The notes: generated by a model not told the origin, from the letters alone. 64,000 nucleotides of DNA from Siphonodentalium dalli (GCA_032622095.1 CP136061.1:127174754-127238753), one strand, 5' to 3'; shown: positions 24,634 through 36,510, counted from the first letter of the stretch. Translations and numbers: made by a program.

Positions 24634-26164
24634 CAAGACTGGATTTAGTGTGTCTGACATTTCCAGAATGAGGTCCCCAGAGGGAGAATTTAGTGACGCT
24701 ATCTTGCAGAGTGGACTAGCATCAACAAATTCAGACTCTGGCAACCTCATTCCGCTTAGGGCCTTAGGACTCAACAGCTGCGGGAGAACTAGTTCCCCAG
24801 TTGCAATTGGTGATGTTCACCCATTAGTCACCTCGATTATGCATTTTATCTTCTGCAAATTAGGGGATATATAGAACCTGAATAGAAGAGAAAAAGTAAC
24901 AGCTAAAATAAAAGATGAAGCCTAAACAGAATGAGGTCCACAGAGGGTGAATTTGGCGGTATGCGGCTTATACGGACCCTGGCTCTTACGGACCCTGGCT
25001 CTTACGGACCCTGGCTTATACGGACCACCGGCTGATACGGACCCTGGCTTATACGGACCCCGGCTCATACGGACCTCAATTAAAATATGCAATTTTCAAA
25101 CTTATATTTATGAATTTAATATATAATTATGATTGTCTTTTTACACATATATCTGTATTAATTGAGAATTTTTTTGGTGATTTTCAAACTTATATTTATG
25201 AATTTAACCGATTTTTTTCAAATTTATATTTATGAATTTAATATATAATTATGATTGTATTTTCACACATATATCTGTATTAATTGAGAATTTCGGTGAT
25301 GTTCTGGCTTGAAAAAGCATTTATTGAATCGCGTTAATTAATCTCTTCATCGTTGTATAAACACGCGCGTGTGATCCCTTTATGTCGTTGTATAAACAGA
25401 CACGCGGTGATAAATGGTCAGTGAATGGTGATGAGGATGAATCCACTGAGTTTGATTTGTTACGAAAACATGTTAGTAAAAACACAACTTGTTTCAACTG
25501 ATTTATTGTCCCTTGTATACACACTCGTGTGTGATCCCTTATATTGTTTTATAAACAGACACGCGATGATGAATGGTCAGTGAATGGTGATTAGTATGAA
25601 TCCACTGAGTTTGATTTGTTATGAAAACATGTTAGTAAAAACACAACTGGTATATATTCAACTGATTTATTTTTGACTGGCATAATTCCACAATGACTGC
25701 ATTGAACCTGAATGTTCTACTTGAGAGCACAACAGCTACTACTCGTCGATGATGATAACTGCCAGCAAACTACTGAAAGAAGCCGACAAGCTGTACGCCC
25801 CAATTTAGATAATGTTCGTCTGATGTAACGTTGGTCCATTTTTGTTATCATCAGATTTTTTGTTATCTCAGTATGTATGTTGTCAGTATTTTGATTTTAT
25901 TTAAATAAACATAAAAAATAAAATTGTATATTTTAATTGAGGTCCGTATGAGCCAGGGTCCGTATAAGCCGAGGGTCCGTATAAGCCAGGGTCCGTATGA
26001 GCCGGTGGTCCGTAAAAGCCAGGGTCCGTATGAGCCAGGGTCCGTAAGAGCCAGGGTCCGTATCAGCCGGCATTCAATTTGGCGATGCTAGCCCACTGTG
26101 GGGTAGCATCACTAAATTCACCCTCTGGGAACCTCATTCTGCAAATGTCAAACATCCAGACTTG
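24634..26164. mobile_element. CAAGCCTG-family MITE, interrupted by the MULE-like element
   Basis: The left end is CAAGACTGGATTTAGTG (24634) and the right end CATCCAGACTTG (26164). The second hairpin is split at 24958/26076 by the 1.1-kb insertion. Confidence 0.8.
24959..26075. mobile_element. MULE-like non-autonomous element, 9-bp duplication
   Basis: It is inserted into a CAAGCCTG-family MITE with perfect AATTTGGCG duplications (24950-24958 and 26076-26084). The ends are inverted: GTATGCGGCTTATACGGACC against the inverse of GGTCCGTATCAGCCGGCATTC. Each terminus is an array of seven to eight 14-16 bp iterons (CGGACCCTGGCTTATA and variants), inverted between the two ends. The interior has a ~100-bp AT-rich direct repeat and a ~170-bp direct repeat (25357-25510, 25530-25670). 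The 9-bp duplication fits Mutator-like elements; no transposase is present. Confidence 0.85.
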
Positions 26165-26280
26165 ATGGCTTAGCTTCTTATCTTTAAAGTGAAGATGAAC
26201 TCAACCAACATACAAACCACTTTAGTCCTTTCTTCTGATGGAGGATTGTGTTCTGTCATATTTCATTATTCAGTAGATAC

Positions 26281-26459
26281 AGTAATGCCCTAAATAATCG
26301 ACTCCTTAATCACAGCAGAATTATGGGTAATTTTTCAGGATTTATCCGGAAAAATGGCTTGTTGCCATTCAATGGCAACAAGCCATATTTCCGACTAAAT
26401 CCTGAAAAGTTACCCATAATTCTGCTGTGGTTAAGCAGTCGATTATTAGGCCATTACTG
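26281..26459. mobile_element. CAGTAATGCCC MITE, centre deleted
   Basis: The arms meet early, at GCCATTCAATGGC, so the innermost part is lost and the palindrome is preserved. Confidence 0.8.
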
Positions 26460-26984
26460 TATACTATCTGGTTATGGTAATTTTTTCAATGTAAAGATTC
26501 CTAATTTTGCCTTGAGTGTCATGTTACCATAACATCATTATGTTCAGGCCTCAATTTAAATCTAGAGATAAAAATGGGCCAATAATTACATAAAATAGTT
26601 GCACACAAACTATATATACTCTTACAGACTTACTGATGTGAGACGCAAATGCTCTTTATTATCACAAATCAGGATCAGTAAATCCACCAACTATATGCAC
26701 TTTGTATGTACATGTAGAAAATGGGGATGTAGAGAATAAAAGGGGATCCTTAGGCCAAAACAAAATGAATGCGTGTTTCCCGTAACGAGCCCAAAAAAAA
26801 TAGGGGCGGGCGGTAGGCTTTTCATTTTATTTTATTTTTTCATTTTATTTTTTTATGGTCTCGTGTGGGCCATGCCTAACCACCAATGACCATCAAACAC
26901 CATACAATGACCCAGAGCAACCGACAAATTGGTGATAAACACTGTTATATTGAGGGGAAACATATACAACAGATAACGGTAGAC

Positions 26985-27440
26985 AGTTTACATGTCCGCA
27001 TGGCATGAGGGGGGGGGGGGAGATGAATTAATGTTGTAGGGGCGCGGGGGAGAGATGAGTTGTTGTAGGGGGCGCATTGGAGAGATGAATTGTTGTAGGG
27101 GGCACGGGGGAGTGATGAGTAATTTATTAATTGACAGTTAACGTTGTAGGGGGCATGTGGGAGAGATGAGTAATTTGTTAGTGGACAGTTAATGTTGTAG
27201 TGGGTCCAGGGAACAGTCAACGTTGTAGGGGGAGTGGTGGAGAGATGAGTTGTAGGGGGCATGGGGAGATATAAGTAATCTATTAGTTGACAGTTAACAT
27301 TGTAGGGGATGCGGGGGGGGGGGGGGGGGGGGAGATGAGTTGTTGTAGGGGGCACAGGGGAGAGATGAGTAATTTATTAGTTGACAGTTAACATTTTATG
27401 GGGTGCGTGGGAGAGATGAGTAATTTATTAGTTGGCTTCA
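26985..27440. repeat. G-rich minisatellite with poly-G runs
   Basis: Units combine GGGGGAGAGATGAGT, AATTTATTAGTTGACAG and TTAACGTTGTAGGGGGC in varied order. Uninterrupted G runs are 12 (27009-27020) and 20 (27313-27332) bases long. The long frame on the minus strand is a low-complexity artefact. Confidence 0.9.
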
Positions 27441-27514
27441 GGGTCTTTGTTGGGAAATGTCAGGACCCCCTATTTCAAACTGAAGTTCACACCCCCTGAA
27501 CCAAGCAAAATTTT

Positions 27515-27735
27515 GAGCTGGGAATATTCATGAGTGGACCTAACACCCCATGAATGGACCTAACACCCCATGAGTGGACCTTACACCCCATGAATGGACC
27601 TAACACCCCATGAATGGACCTAACACCCCATGAGTGCCATTGAGTGGACATTACACCCCATGAATGGACCTAACACCCCATGAATGGACCTAACACCCCA
27701 TGAGTGTACCTTACAGCCCATGAATGGACATTTTG
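27515..27735. repeat. 20-bp minisatellite, ~10 units
   Basis: The unit ACCTAACACCCCATGAATGG repeats with small changes (GAGTGG/GAATGG, TTACACC/TAACACC). One interrupting CCATTGAGTGGACATT occurs near 27640. Confidence 0.9.
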
Positions 27736-28584
27736 TGTTATCACAGGCCCACTTTCGATGTCCTGTTGGACGTTTTGTAACCAGAAAATTTGAAGTGGCA
27801 AGTCGGTTTTCTGTTGATTACTAGTTAGTGTTGGTATCTATATCATATTATCTAGCTTATCAGTTAGTTAATCATGCATGGCATGTGGAATTCAAATTGT
27901 GCATACTATGGACAAAGTAAAGGTATTCTATATGTAATATATCTTACCATACCACAATACAACATCCTGTTCATGCAAAGTCATTCCATGGGCTTCATTT
28001 TGTGTTTTATATCTGTTGTAAATTGCGATTAACATGCATGCAAAAAAAATACAAAGCCCTGCATTTGCTAACAATCAGCACAAACTTTCTGAGTTTTCGA
28101 TCGCAAATCTTGCATGTTTATGGGGAAGATAACTATTATTTGAGTTAATATTTAGATGTAAATGATATTTCTGGGTTTTATATATATGAAACGAGCGATT
28201 AAATCACATAATTGAATGTGAGACAACATTTATAAGATTTTTATCAACACATCCTGAATTTTGTATGCACCCAGTAAAATTGTGATCTGGCAATCCGATC
28301 ATTGTTGTGTTCTTGTGACGAAAAACCATTCTAATTGATGCGCCAAAAATCGGATTCAGTAACTTGTCAATTCTTGAGAAAGAGAATGACATTCGAAAAC
28401 AGTGTATTTTGTGCTATCAAACCAGACGATATAACTCCGAACCGGACACCGAAAGAGGAACCTGATTGCATCGATTGTAGTCTGTGGTTATACAGCTTGT
28501 AAATATTAAAGAGAATACGTCTCCATTTTCACCCAGAGACTTCGAATCGACCCATGTGCGACCCCCATCGTTGAGATGAACTTG

Positions 28585-28610
28585 TTCGAATCGATTCGGT
28601 TCGATTCGAA
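28585..28610. repeat. Short perfect hairpin inside Harbinger-like element
   Basis: Arms TTCGAATCGA and TCGATTCGAA are exact inverses around a 6-base loop. Confidence 0.8.
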
Positions 28611-29076
28611 TCTACCGCGGAAAACATCGATGTTTAATGTAAATATCAACAAAAACACGCGCTTCCGGTCAATGAAGAGGAACGATAACTTGTGATCTTC
28701 CTGTATTGCATCAGATCGTATTAAATTTGACTTTCCGTTAGAGTGACGATGTGGCTTTACGAAAAATATATAAATATATCAAAGATATTATTTATCTCGC
28801 GAGGTGAATCAGATAAAATGGAACCACGTGTACATAGTTTGGTTATCAGTGCGGTCGGTCGGTTTATAGATTGATTTTTTTTATTTAAAACCAATAAAAT
28901 GAACTTGGGTCGGGGGGTTTTGAAGACGGTCGGTCGGGTTACGGGAAACACGCATCATTTTTGTTTTGGCCTTATTTCTTTCTGAGGCGATAATCTCTTA
29001 TCACTCTAATAAGCTTATCTGATGAAAATATAGTTCATACACTGTATATAGGTACATGTAGATCATGTTCTTATTA

Positions 29077-29965
29077 TATCCCCTTTTAAAAAAAAAAGGG
29101 GGGATATACTGTTTTTCACCTGTCGGTCCGTGGAGCCGTGCGTCCGCCCGTGTGTGCGTCCGTCCGTACGTCCGTCCGATGTCTGTTCATGTCATAACTT
29201 GAACAATAGTGCTCGGATCTCAATGAAATTAGGTATGGATGTTCACAACTATGAGGACATTAAATAGAGGGTTCCATCGTTTTGTTCAGATTTTCCATTC
29301 TAGAGTTATTCATCTTTGTTTATCTGGAAATGTTGGCTTTTTGGTCCGTCTGGTGTCTGTTCATGTCGTAACTTCAACAGTTGTGCTGGGATCTCAATGA
29401 AATTTGGTATGGATGTTCACTACTATGAGGACATTAAAAAGAGGGTTCCATCATTTTGTTCGGATTTTCCATTCTAGAGTTATACATCTTTGTTTATCTG
29501 GAAATGTTGGCTTTTTGGTCCGTCTGGTGTCTCTTCATGTCGTAACTTCAACAGTTGTGCTGGGATCTCAATGAAATTTGGTATGGATGTTCACCACTGT
29601 GAGGACATTCAATAGAGGGTTCCATTGTTCTGATTGGCTTTTCCATTCTAGAGTTATTCAAGTTCGTTTATCTGGACATGTTGGCTGTTTGGTCCATCCG
29701 ATGTCTGTTCAGGTCATAACTTGAACAGTAATGCTCGGATCTCAATGAAATTTTGTATGGATGTTCACCACTATGAGGACATTTAATGGCATATTCAACT
29801 GTTTTGTTTTGTTTTTTTGTGCTATAGTTATTCATCTTCGTTTATATGAAAATGATGATTTTTGTGTCTATCTGTCTGAGTATAGCAGTCATAAGTTATA
29901 GATATGCCCACACTAGGTGGTATGCCACTAGGGGGTATGTACCGGACGACAATCCATCTCTTGTT
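29077..29965. mobile_element. CCCC-ended element with four ~175-bp tandem units
   Basis: It starts with the inverted repeat CCCCTTTT-A-AAAAGGGG and GATATACTG, then a (GTCCGTCC)n run. Four units with GTCTGTTCATGTCATAACTT and TCAATGAAATTTGGTATGG follow at ~29181, 29349, 29527 and 29703. It ends near GGGGGTATGTACCGGAC. A relative lies at 42277-42585. Confidence 0.7.
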
Positions 29966-30250
29966 TAAAATGAGTCATCAAACTATATAATATCATGTTG
30001 TGTCTACGTGCTGTACCCCTGGTATATGTCACTAATTGCCATACCCCTGGTGTATGTACAGTGTGCTAGTTCTCCATCATTTGTGACTGTAATTAGTCCT
30101 ATCACATCTAGACTGGTCCCCCATCAGTCACTCTGCATCTGGTAAGGAATATATGTCAGTGAGGTCTACATGGTGTGTACTTAGGATGCACTCATTCAAT
30201 GTTGGGGATATGAGCTAATACGAAATTATTTTTGGAGCATTGTTGCTGTG

Positions 30251-30472
30251 CAAGCCTTGAAATAGGGTGTCTGTCATTTGCAGAATGAGGTCTTCCAGAG
30301 GGTGAATTTAGTCATGCTAGCATTACCAAATTCACCCTCTGGGAACCTCAGCAGAATGAGGTCCCCGGAGGGTGAATTTGGTGATGCTAGCCCGCTATGC
30401 GGGGTAGCATCACTAAATTCACCCTCTGGGCACCTCATTCTGCAAATGACAGACACACTATTTCAAGGCTTG
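30251..30472. mobile_element. CAAGCCTG-family MITE with two abutting hairpins and a 26-bp flanking repeat
   Basis: Both ends are intact (CAAGCCTTGAAATAG and inverse). Two hairpins sit back to back (30284-30353, 30354-30442). The flanks are a 26-bp direct repeat with one mismatch (30225-30250, 30473-30498) rather than 8 bp. Confidence 0.85.
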
Positions 30473-30749
30473 ATTATGTTTGGAGCATTGTTGCTGTGAT
30501 TCAGATTAGTACTAAAAGCACCCACCCAATACAACCCATAACAGTCCTTTGTTAGGTGTCATAATAAGGTGGGAGCAGAACCATTATGTTTAGCGAGCTT
30601 GGTGGCCCAATGTACATGTAGCTTGAATTTGATGCTTGCTGAATTTCCTACCAGTGGCTAAGTTTCAAGTTAAGCCAAGTGTGACTGTAGAGTCATACTC
30701 TTTTCAAATATTGTGCAAAGTTATGACCTTCAACAATGCCGTTCTTACT

Positions 30750-31182
30750 CAAGTCTGGAAATAGTGTGTCTGTCATTTGCAGAATGAGGTCCCCAGAGGG
30801 TGAATTTAGTGAAGCTATCCCACACGCCAGCATCACCCTCATGGAACCTCATTCTGTCTCGGCCTCAACTGCTATGGGATACCTACAGATCAGATAGAAG
30901 TTCCCGAGTTGAAGTTGGTGATGTTCACCCATTAGTCACCTCGATTATGCATTTTATCTTCTGCAAATTAGGGGATATAGAAACTGAACAGAATGGAAAA
31001 GGGAACTAAAAAACAATGTTTATTTCAGATTATAAATACTTCCCAGAAGATGAGTTCTAAGCATAATGAGGTTCCCAGAGGATGAATTTGGTGATGCTAG
31101 CCTGCAATGCGGGATAGTGACAGTAAATTCGCCCTCTGGGGACCTCATTCTGCAACTGACAGGCACACTATTTCCAGGCTTG
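30750..31182. mobile_element. CAAGCCTG-family MITE, near full length
   Basis: Start CAAGTCTGGAAATAGTG, end inverse of CAAGCCTGGAAATAG. Flanks TTCTTACT and CTCATACT match at 6 of 8. The first hairpin is deleted on one side. Confidence 0.8.
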
Positions 31183-31190
31183 CTCATACT

Positions 31191-32529
31191 GTACCTGCTT
31201 CCCACCACTCATGTGTTAAGGGAGCATTTGGTCATGTGTCGATCTTAACACTACTCGGGCATTAAAGGTGTATTTGGTTGGGTGTCAATCTTCGGATTGG
31301 GGGGGGTGCTTTTCTTCTTGCTGCTGTGGCATGCATCCCATATGCAGTAGGCAAACACCTTTGTATGGGCAGATAGTAATCTACTCACAAACCCTACATA
31401 CGCTCTTCAGTGGAATCACAGCATACAAAAGTGGGTTGTAGGAGAGGGCTAACAGCCCTTTCAAATCCTCCCAGGTATCATCCCAAACACCAACTTGTGT
31501 CGATCTTGACACATTGAAACTAATTCACTGTGTAAATGCACTACCTTATGTAAATTGATCTATTATTTTTATTATGTTACATACTTACTCCATGGTAGGA
31601 CAAATTTCATTGAATTAAAATCATGCTAAACTTTCATTTACTAGTACATATTATATAAGACATGTTCTGATCCTTGTCACTGATTAAACCCTTATATAGT
31701 TGTTATAAATATTCCTTGCATGTATTTAATATATAAGTTACTGGGCATTAAAATAATAAATTTTGATTTGAGGGCCCATGCTCACAAAATTTATTAAGTG
31801 TTGCATGAGAATTTATAGGTATTTAGATGGTCACATCTAAATTATCTAAATAAACAGCCACTTAATAGCCCTAGCTGGAATATAGATATCTTGATTACGT
31901 TTTACAACAATATGTGACTTATATCAGACATTTAAAATTTGGATTTCCCTTTTCGATTGTTGGATGACATTACGAAAATTATGTGCCCACTTTCATCACA
32001 TCGTAGGTCACATACCAGTGGTCCTATAAATACCATATCCTATTGTGAAAATACAACTGTTTAATTGGATTTTAGTGTGCAGGCTGCTCACGATGCATGA
32101 TCAAATGACATTTTCAAGAATAGTAGTTTAAGAACTTTAGGAAAGATGTGATGGTTTATATTTGGAAGTGTTTCTACTTTTAGTAAGTTCACGTGTTTTA
32201 TAACATATTCTCAGAAGTTCAGCTATTACCCACGCAATGATAAATATCATTCATCTCATGAAGCAGCCAATATTATATCCAAATTGATACCAATCCCGGG
32301 ACCACCAGTTTGAGCCTTAAGGTAATTATATTCGATCAGGAGTAAAATATGTGTTAAAGATTGATTATCTCTTCTTAAATATGTTTTATAGATTCCGGTG
32401 TATAAAATAATAAATATGAATTGAAGACACCTATCCGGAAATGCTTCTATCAATTAATATTGATTTGATATCAATATTTTCTTATACAATGCGATATTCA
32501 ATTAGGACATTGTTTCATTACTATTTTTA
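31191..32529. other. Unassigned AT-rich DNA
   Basis: No recognised repeat or coding signal. Confidence 0.35.
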
Positions 32530-33100
32530 GAACAAACCGCGATAAGACGTTCAAGCGATCTCAGATAGAGAAAGAGTTCTCCCACTTGCTACGCTCCGTG
32601 GACTGTAAAGTGTCTCAAATTCATTCGTATGTTTTATACCGGAAAATTCAAAATGAAATCAGTATTATTGATTATTATATTATTATTATCCATCCCTTAA
32701 CTAACACTATTTCTGATTGGGCAAAAGCCATCGGAAAAATTCATATTGGACTCCCGAAAGTCATATTGGACTCAATCGAGTTCAATATGACTTTTTTATC
32801 GGGGCTCAGTGACATCACGTAGTAACTTTATTGCCAAATGAATTGGTGAAATTATGATACACAAGCAATACTACATGTATTCCTCATTGAGTTTTTTTTA
32901 CTTCCATGTTTACTGTTCCAAATCATGCTTTCTGATGATCAAATAAAGGCTTTTATAGAGAATCAAGTGCTGGCAAATACCAAAAATAATCACAAAAGTT
33001 TTATTTCCAAAATTTGGATGAACATACAGATGGATAATAAAAATGTCATTATACAATGTTGTGTACAGTATGTACACTGTTGTGTACAGTACACAACTTC
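32530..33100. repeat. Interspersed repeat, inverted relative to 49090-49625
   Basis: Shared parts include ATCCATCCCTTAACTAACAC, TCTGATTGGGCAAAAG, CTGATGATCA...AAGGCTTTTATAGA and ACAGATGGATAATAAAAATG. Here the palindrome AAAGTCATATTGGACTCAAT...GAGTTCAATATGACTTTT is intact. Confidence 0.8.
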
Positions 33101-33101
33101 T

Positions 33102-33638
33102 TTAACCCTTTCTAAACTGAATGGATTCTCCCACTCAGTTATAAAGTGTACATTGGAATGGTCTATTATAATTTATTCATTTATCCATTTATTGGAGGGA
33201 ATCGTTAACCCTTTGAGTGCCAGGTTGATTTTTGTATCAACCCATATACCCTGTGCCAATGCATTCTCTTATATATGCGAGTCGACCATAGGTTGCCTCG
33301 CATATATAAGAGAATGCATTGGCCTAACAATTAATTATTTTTTTTATTTTATTTTTTTTACAATTTTATTACAATTTTAATAATTTATTCTTATATTCTT
33401 TAGCAGACTTATTTTGTAGGTTTAGGGCCGATGAGATCGACCCCTGGCACTCAAAGGGTTAAGTTGATAAAAGTTGTCGACAGATAAATAAAAGTGCAGA
33501 AGGAGCCCTATTTATTGAGGGAAATTTTAAGATACTAAGTTCAACAAAATGACCATTTGTTGAACTAATTATCAGAACATTTCCTTTGAGATTTATAACT
33601 ACTCATCCATTAATTTGCTTTAGTATAGAAGGGGTTAA
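33102..33638. mobile_element. TTAACCCTTTCTA element hosting a second TTAA element
   Basis: The outer ends are TTAACCCTTTCTAAACTG (33102) and the inverse of TTAACCCCTTCTATACTAA (33638). The interior has the family hairpin GTTCAACAAAATG...CATTTGTTGAAC (33540-33565). The inner element occupies 33205-33462. Confidence 0.85.
33205..33462. mobile_element. Hybrid TTAA element: GTGCCA-type end with GCGAG hairpin
   Basis: Ends TTAACCCTTTGAGTGCCAGG and CCTGGCACTCAAAGGGTTAA, with the subterminal TTTTTGTATCAACCCATAT of the GTGCC family. The interior is one GCCAATGCATTCTC...GCGAGTCGACC hairpin otherwise seen in the CATGAC family. Confidence 0.85.
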
Positions 33639-33671
33639 AGCAATATATTCTTAAGCCTAAAAGTTGTTAGT

Positions 33672-33930
33672 CTAACCCTTTCATGACAGGAGCTGCTATG
33701 ATGCAGCATTAAATACCCTGTGCCAGTGCATTCTCTTATATATGCGAGTCTCACATAGGGAACCTCGCATATATAAGAGAATGCACTTTCTTACAGATCA
33801 TGGTAAATATTGTTAGGCCAAAGCATTCTCTTATATATACGAGGCACCCTATGGGTGACTCACATATATAAGAGAATGCATTGGCACAGGGTTTTCGCAA
33901 AAATTCAGGAAGCTTCAGTCAAAGGGTTAA
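33672..33930. mobile_element. TTAACCCTTTCATGAC-family MITE, full length
   Basis: Ends CTAACCCTTTCATGACAGG and CAGTCAAAGGGTTAA. Two ~65-bp hairpins (33715-33790, 33817-33890). It begins ~30 bp beyond the nested TTAA pair. Confidence 0.85.
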
Positions 33931-34129
33931 TGTTTTGGCTGAACTGTCCAACCAACATATTAATAAGGAATCAAATAACTGCCAAACAGCAAGTATCTAG
34001 TTATCAATGAATTAATATCGACAGAAATACATGTACATTCATTGATGAGATTATCTGGACAAACAATCATGATTATTACTCAGCATCCTTCGGCAGATTA
34101 GCTCAACTTTACTTGTGAAGTTTGAGCTT

Positions 34130-35285
34130 TTGCCACGGCTTGGTATCCGTTGTGCGTGCGTGTGTGTGTGTGCATGTGTTTCCGTTAGCTCGGGCTAAAG
34201 GTTGTACCTTTGGTTGGATCATTATGAAATTTGTCACGGCTGTTGACATTGACATGTAGATGGGAACGAGTCATTTTGGGGTCATTCGGCAAAAAAACAT
34301 GGTCGCCAACGGCCATCTTGGATTTCAAATTTCAATCCATTAGCATGAGCTATACAGTCCCTATGGTCTGATCATCATGAAATTTGTCATGACTGTTGAC
34401 ATTGACATGTAGATGGGAACGAGTTATTTTGGGGTCATTCGGTAAAGAAACATGGCCGCCAGCAGCCATCTTGGATTTCAAAAATCAATCCATTTGCACG
34501 GGGCGACAGGCCAGAGTGTTCACGTGATCATCATGAAACTTGTCGAGGATGTAATTATTGACATGTAGATGGGAACGAGCCATTTTGGGGTCATTCGGCC
34601 ATAAAACATGGCTGCTGGCAGCCATCTTGGATTTTATTCTTTGCATGACTAAATCCTTTGACACAGGCTACATGTCATACCTTTGGTCCGATCATCATGG
34701 ATGTTAACATTGACATGTAGACGGGAACGAGTCATTTTGAGGTCTTTCGGCCATAGAACATGGCTGCTGGCAGCCATCTTGGATTTTATTCTTTGCATGA
34801 CTAAATCCTTTAGCACGGTCTACAGGTCGTACCTTTGGTCGGATCATCATGAAATTTGTCATGGATGTTAACATTGACATGTTGATGGGAACTAGTTATT
34901 TTTGGGTCATTTGGCAAAATAACATGGCCGCCAGCAGCCATATTGGATTTCAAAATTCAATCCATTAGCACGGGCGACAGCGTTCATTTGATCATCATGA
35001 AACTTGTCAAGGATGTAATTATTGACATGTAGATGGGAACGAGTCATTTTTGGGTCATTCGGCCATAAAACATGGCTGCCGGCTGCAATCTTGGATTTTA
35101 CTCTTTGCATGACTAAATCATTTGACATGGGCAACAGATCGTATCTTTTGTCAGATCATCATGCTTTGTCATGGATGTTGACATTAACATGTTGATGGGA
35201 ACGAGTCATTTTGGGGTCATTTGACAAAAAAAACATGGCTGCCAGTGGCCATATTGGATTTCAAAATTCAATTCATCATCCCATT
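34130..35285. repeat. Tandem array, ~7 units of 145-167 bp
   Basis: Each unit has TCATCATGAAATTTGTCA, TTGACATTGACATGTAGATG, GGAACGAGTCATTTTGGGG and the hairpin ATGGCTGCTGGCAGCCAT followed by CTTGGATTT (units at ~34253, 34410, 34562, 34714, 34879, 35025, 35192). The array is preceded by TTAGCTCAACTTTACTTG, seen also at 40062. Confidence 0.85.
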
Positions 35286-35289
35286 CATT

Positions 35290-36050
35290 GCTCATCACAA
35301 AAATTTAACTTCTTTGCAAAGTTGTGCTACAGTGTCATAGACACTTTCATTGTTAAATTAGTCTTTTATTCTTGGGGTAACTGAAAACTATATACATTGA
35401 AATAAGACTGTTATAATTTATGAATTAGCATATTTATAGTAAATAGAATCAACATGTAAAAGGGGATGAAGTTAATATCACAAATTCTTGTTAACCAAGA
35501 AGGATAACTTTGCCAAAAATACCTCTTCAGGTGTTCAGCATCAAATCAAGCCGAAGTTGCCTGTCTTGAGCTTTTGGATTAGTGCTGCATACCTGTGTCT
35601 CACTGATTTCAAGGGAATTGATTCAGAGGTTAGCCTGGCCAGAGGTCACATGGTTATATAAACTGACTCGGAATTACTCTGCTAGCATAAGCCTTAATCA
35701 AGACTAATTAGTCTTTTTGACAGTTGGTTGTTTTTTCCTCCCATCTTGTCTACCTATTTATCGGATGTGATATAAAATGGCCTCGACCCTGTCAGGTCTG
35801 ATTTGTCACTCGCATTCCCTTTGATCTTTGTGAGGCAGCATAACATATTTATATTTATATATATATATATATTTCTTCCACTGATTCAGAACAGAATGCA
35901 GTCACATTTGGTCCTTGACCCATTGTTTCTTAACGACCTGATGTTTGTCATTTAGTCTGCGAATCAACATTTTCCCCTTAGAGGTTCCAGACTCGATTTC
36001 GACCCATCAAGTCTGGTGGTCAGACCATCTATTAAATACTTCTCCTATAC
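35290..36050. other. Unassigned DNA
   Basis: Nothing beyond a short (TA)n run near 35851-35870. Confidence 0.35.
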
Positions 36051-36054
36051 TACT

Positions 36055-36510
36055 GGAGGGTATCACCCCCCACCCCCCCTTTTCGGTACGCGGGATTCAG
36101 GGTGTTTTGAAGATGTACGCGTGATTCATACCCCCGAATTAACTGGTATTCGGGTTCAAGCAAAACATCTTGGACGCAGGTTTTGATGTCGCAAAGTAAT
36201 ATTTTGTGTTAGTTATCTGTATGAATGAGTGGGTAGAATAGCTTCTTGGGCATATTCGACCACCATGCCATCATAAAGTATCATTAATCGTATCATAACG
36301 GCCTCATAACGCGACCGGCATCATAATGTGTCTATGTAACTTCTGCTTGTATCTGTCTGATATTAAAACAGTCAATTTGTATGTCATATATCGCATATTA
36401 TTTCTTAACATGTATTCAGGATTCACCCCCCAAAATTAACTGGTATTCAGGATTCACCCCCCAAAATTAACTGGTATTCAGGATTCAGGGGGGAGGGGGT
36501 GATACCCTCC
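36055..36510. mobile_element. DNA element with GGAGGGTATCACCCCC ends
   Basis: The terminal inverted repeat is GGAGGGTATCACCCCC, flanked by TACT on both sides (36051-36054, 36511-36514). The interior has a minisatellite of GGTATTCAGGATTCACCCCC units (36411-36490). No coding sequence; class unknown. Confidence 0.75.

Larger units (their letters stand above)
26753..28971. mobile_element. PIF/Harbinger-like non-autonomous element, TTA duplication
   Basis: TTA flanks both ends (26750-26752, 28972-28974). The TIR begins GGCCAAAACAAAA and extends ~34 bp through TGCGTGTTTCCCGTAAC at both ends. The 3-bp TTA duplication and GG start fit PIF/Harbinger. No transposase or Myb-like gene is present in 2.2 kb. 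The interior holds two minisatellites (26985-27440, 27515-27735) and a hairpin at 28585-28610. Confidence 0.8.

Noticed and set aside
25357-25670. Direct repeats as possible LTRs
   Set aside because: They are internal to the MULE-like element, short, and lack primer-binding and polypurine sites.
26945-27355. 136-codon proline-rich frame
   Set aside because: It is the complement of a G-rich minisatellite; the repeat explains the frame.
28581-28612. tRNA-like GTTCGAATC boxes
   Set aside because: They form a short hairpin inside a DNA element; no cloverleaf or A box at the right distance.
34130-35285. Possible coding repeats in the 150-bp array
   Set aside because: Unit lengths vary without keeping a frame and stops occur in all frames.
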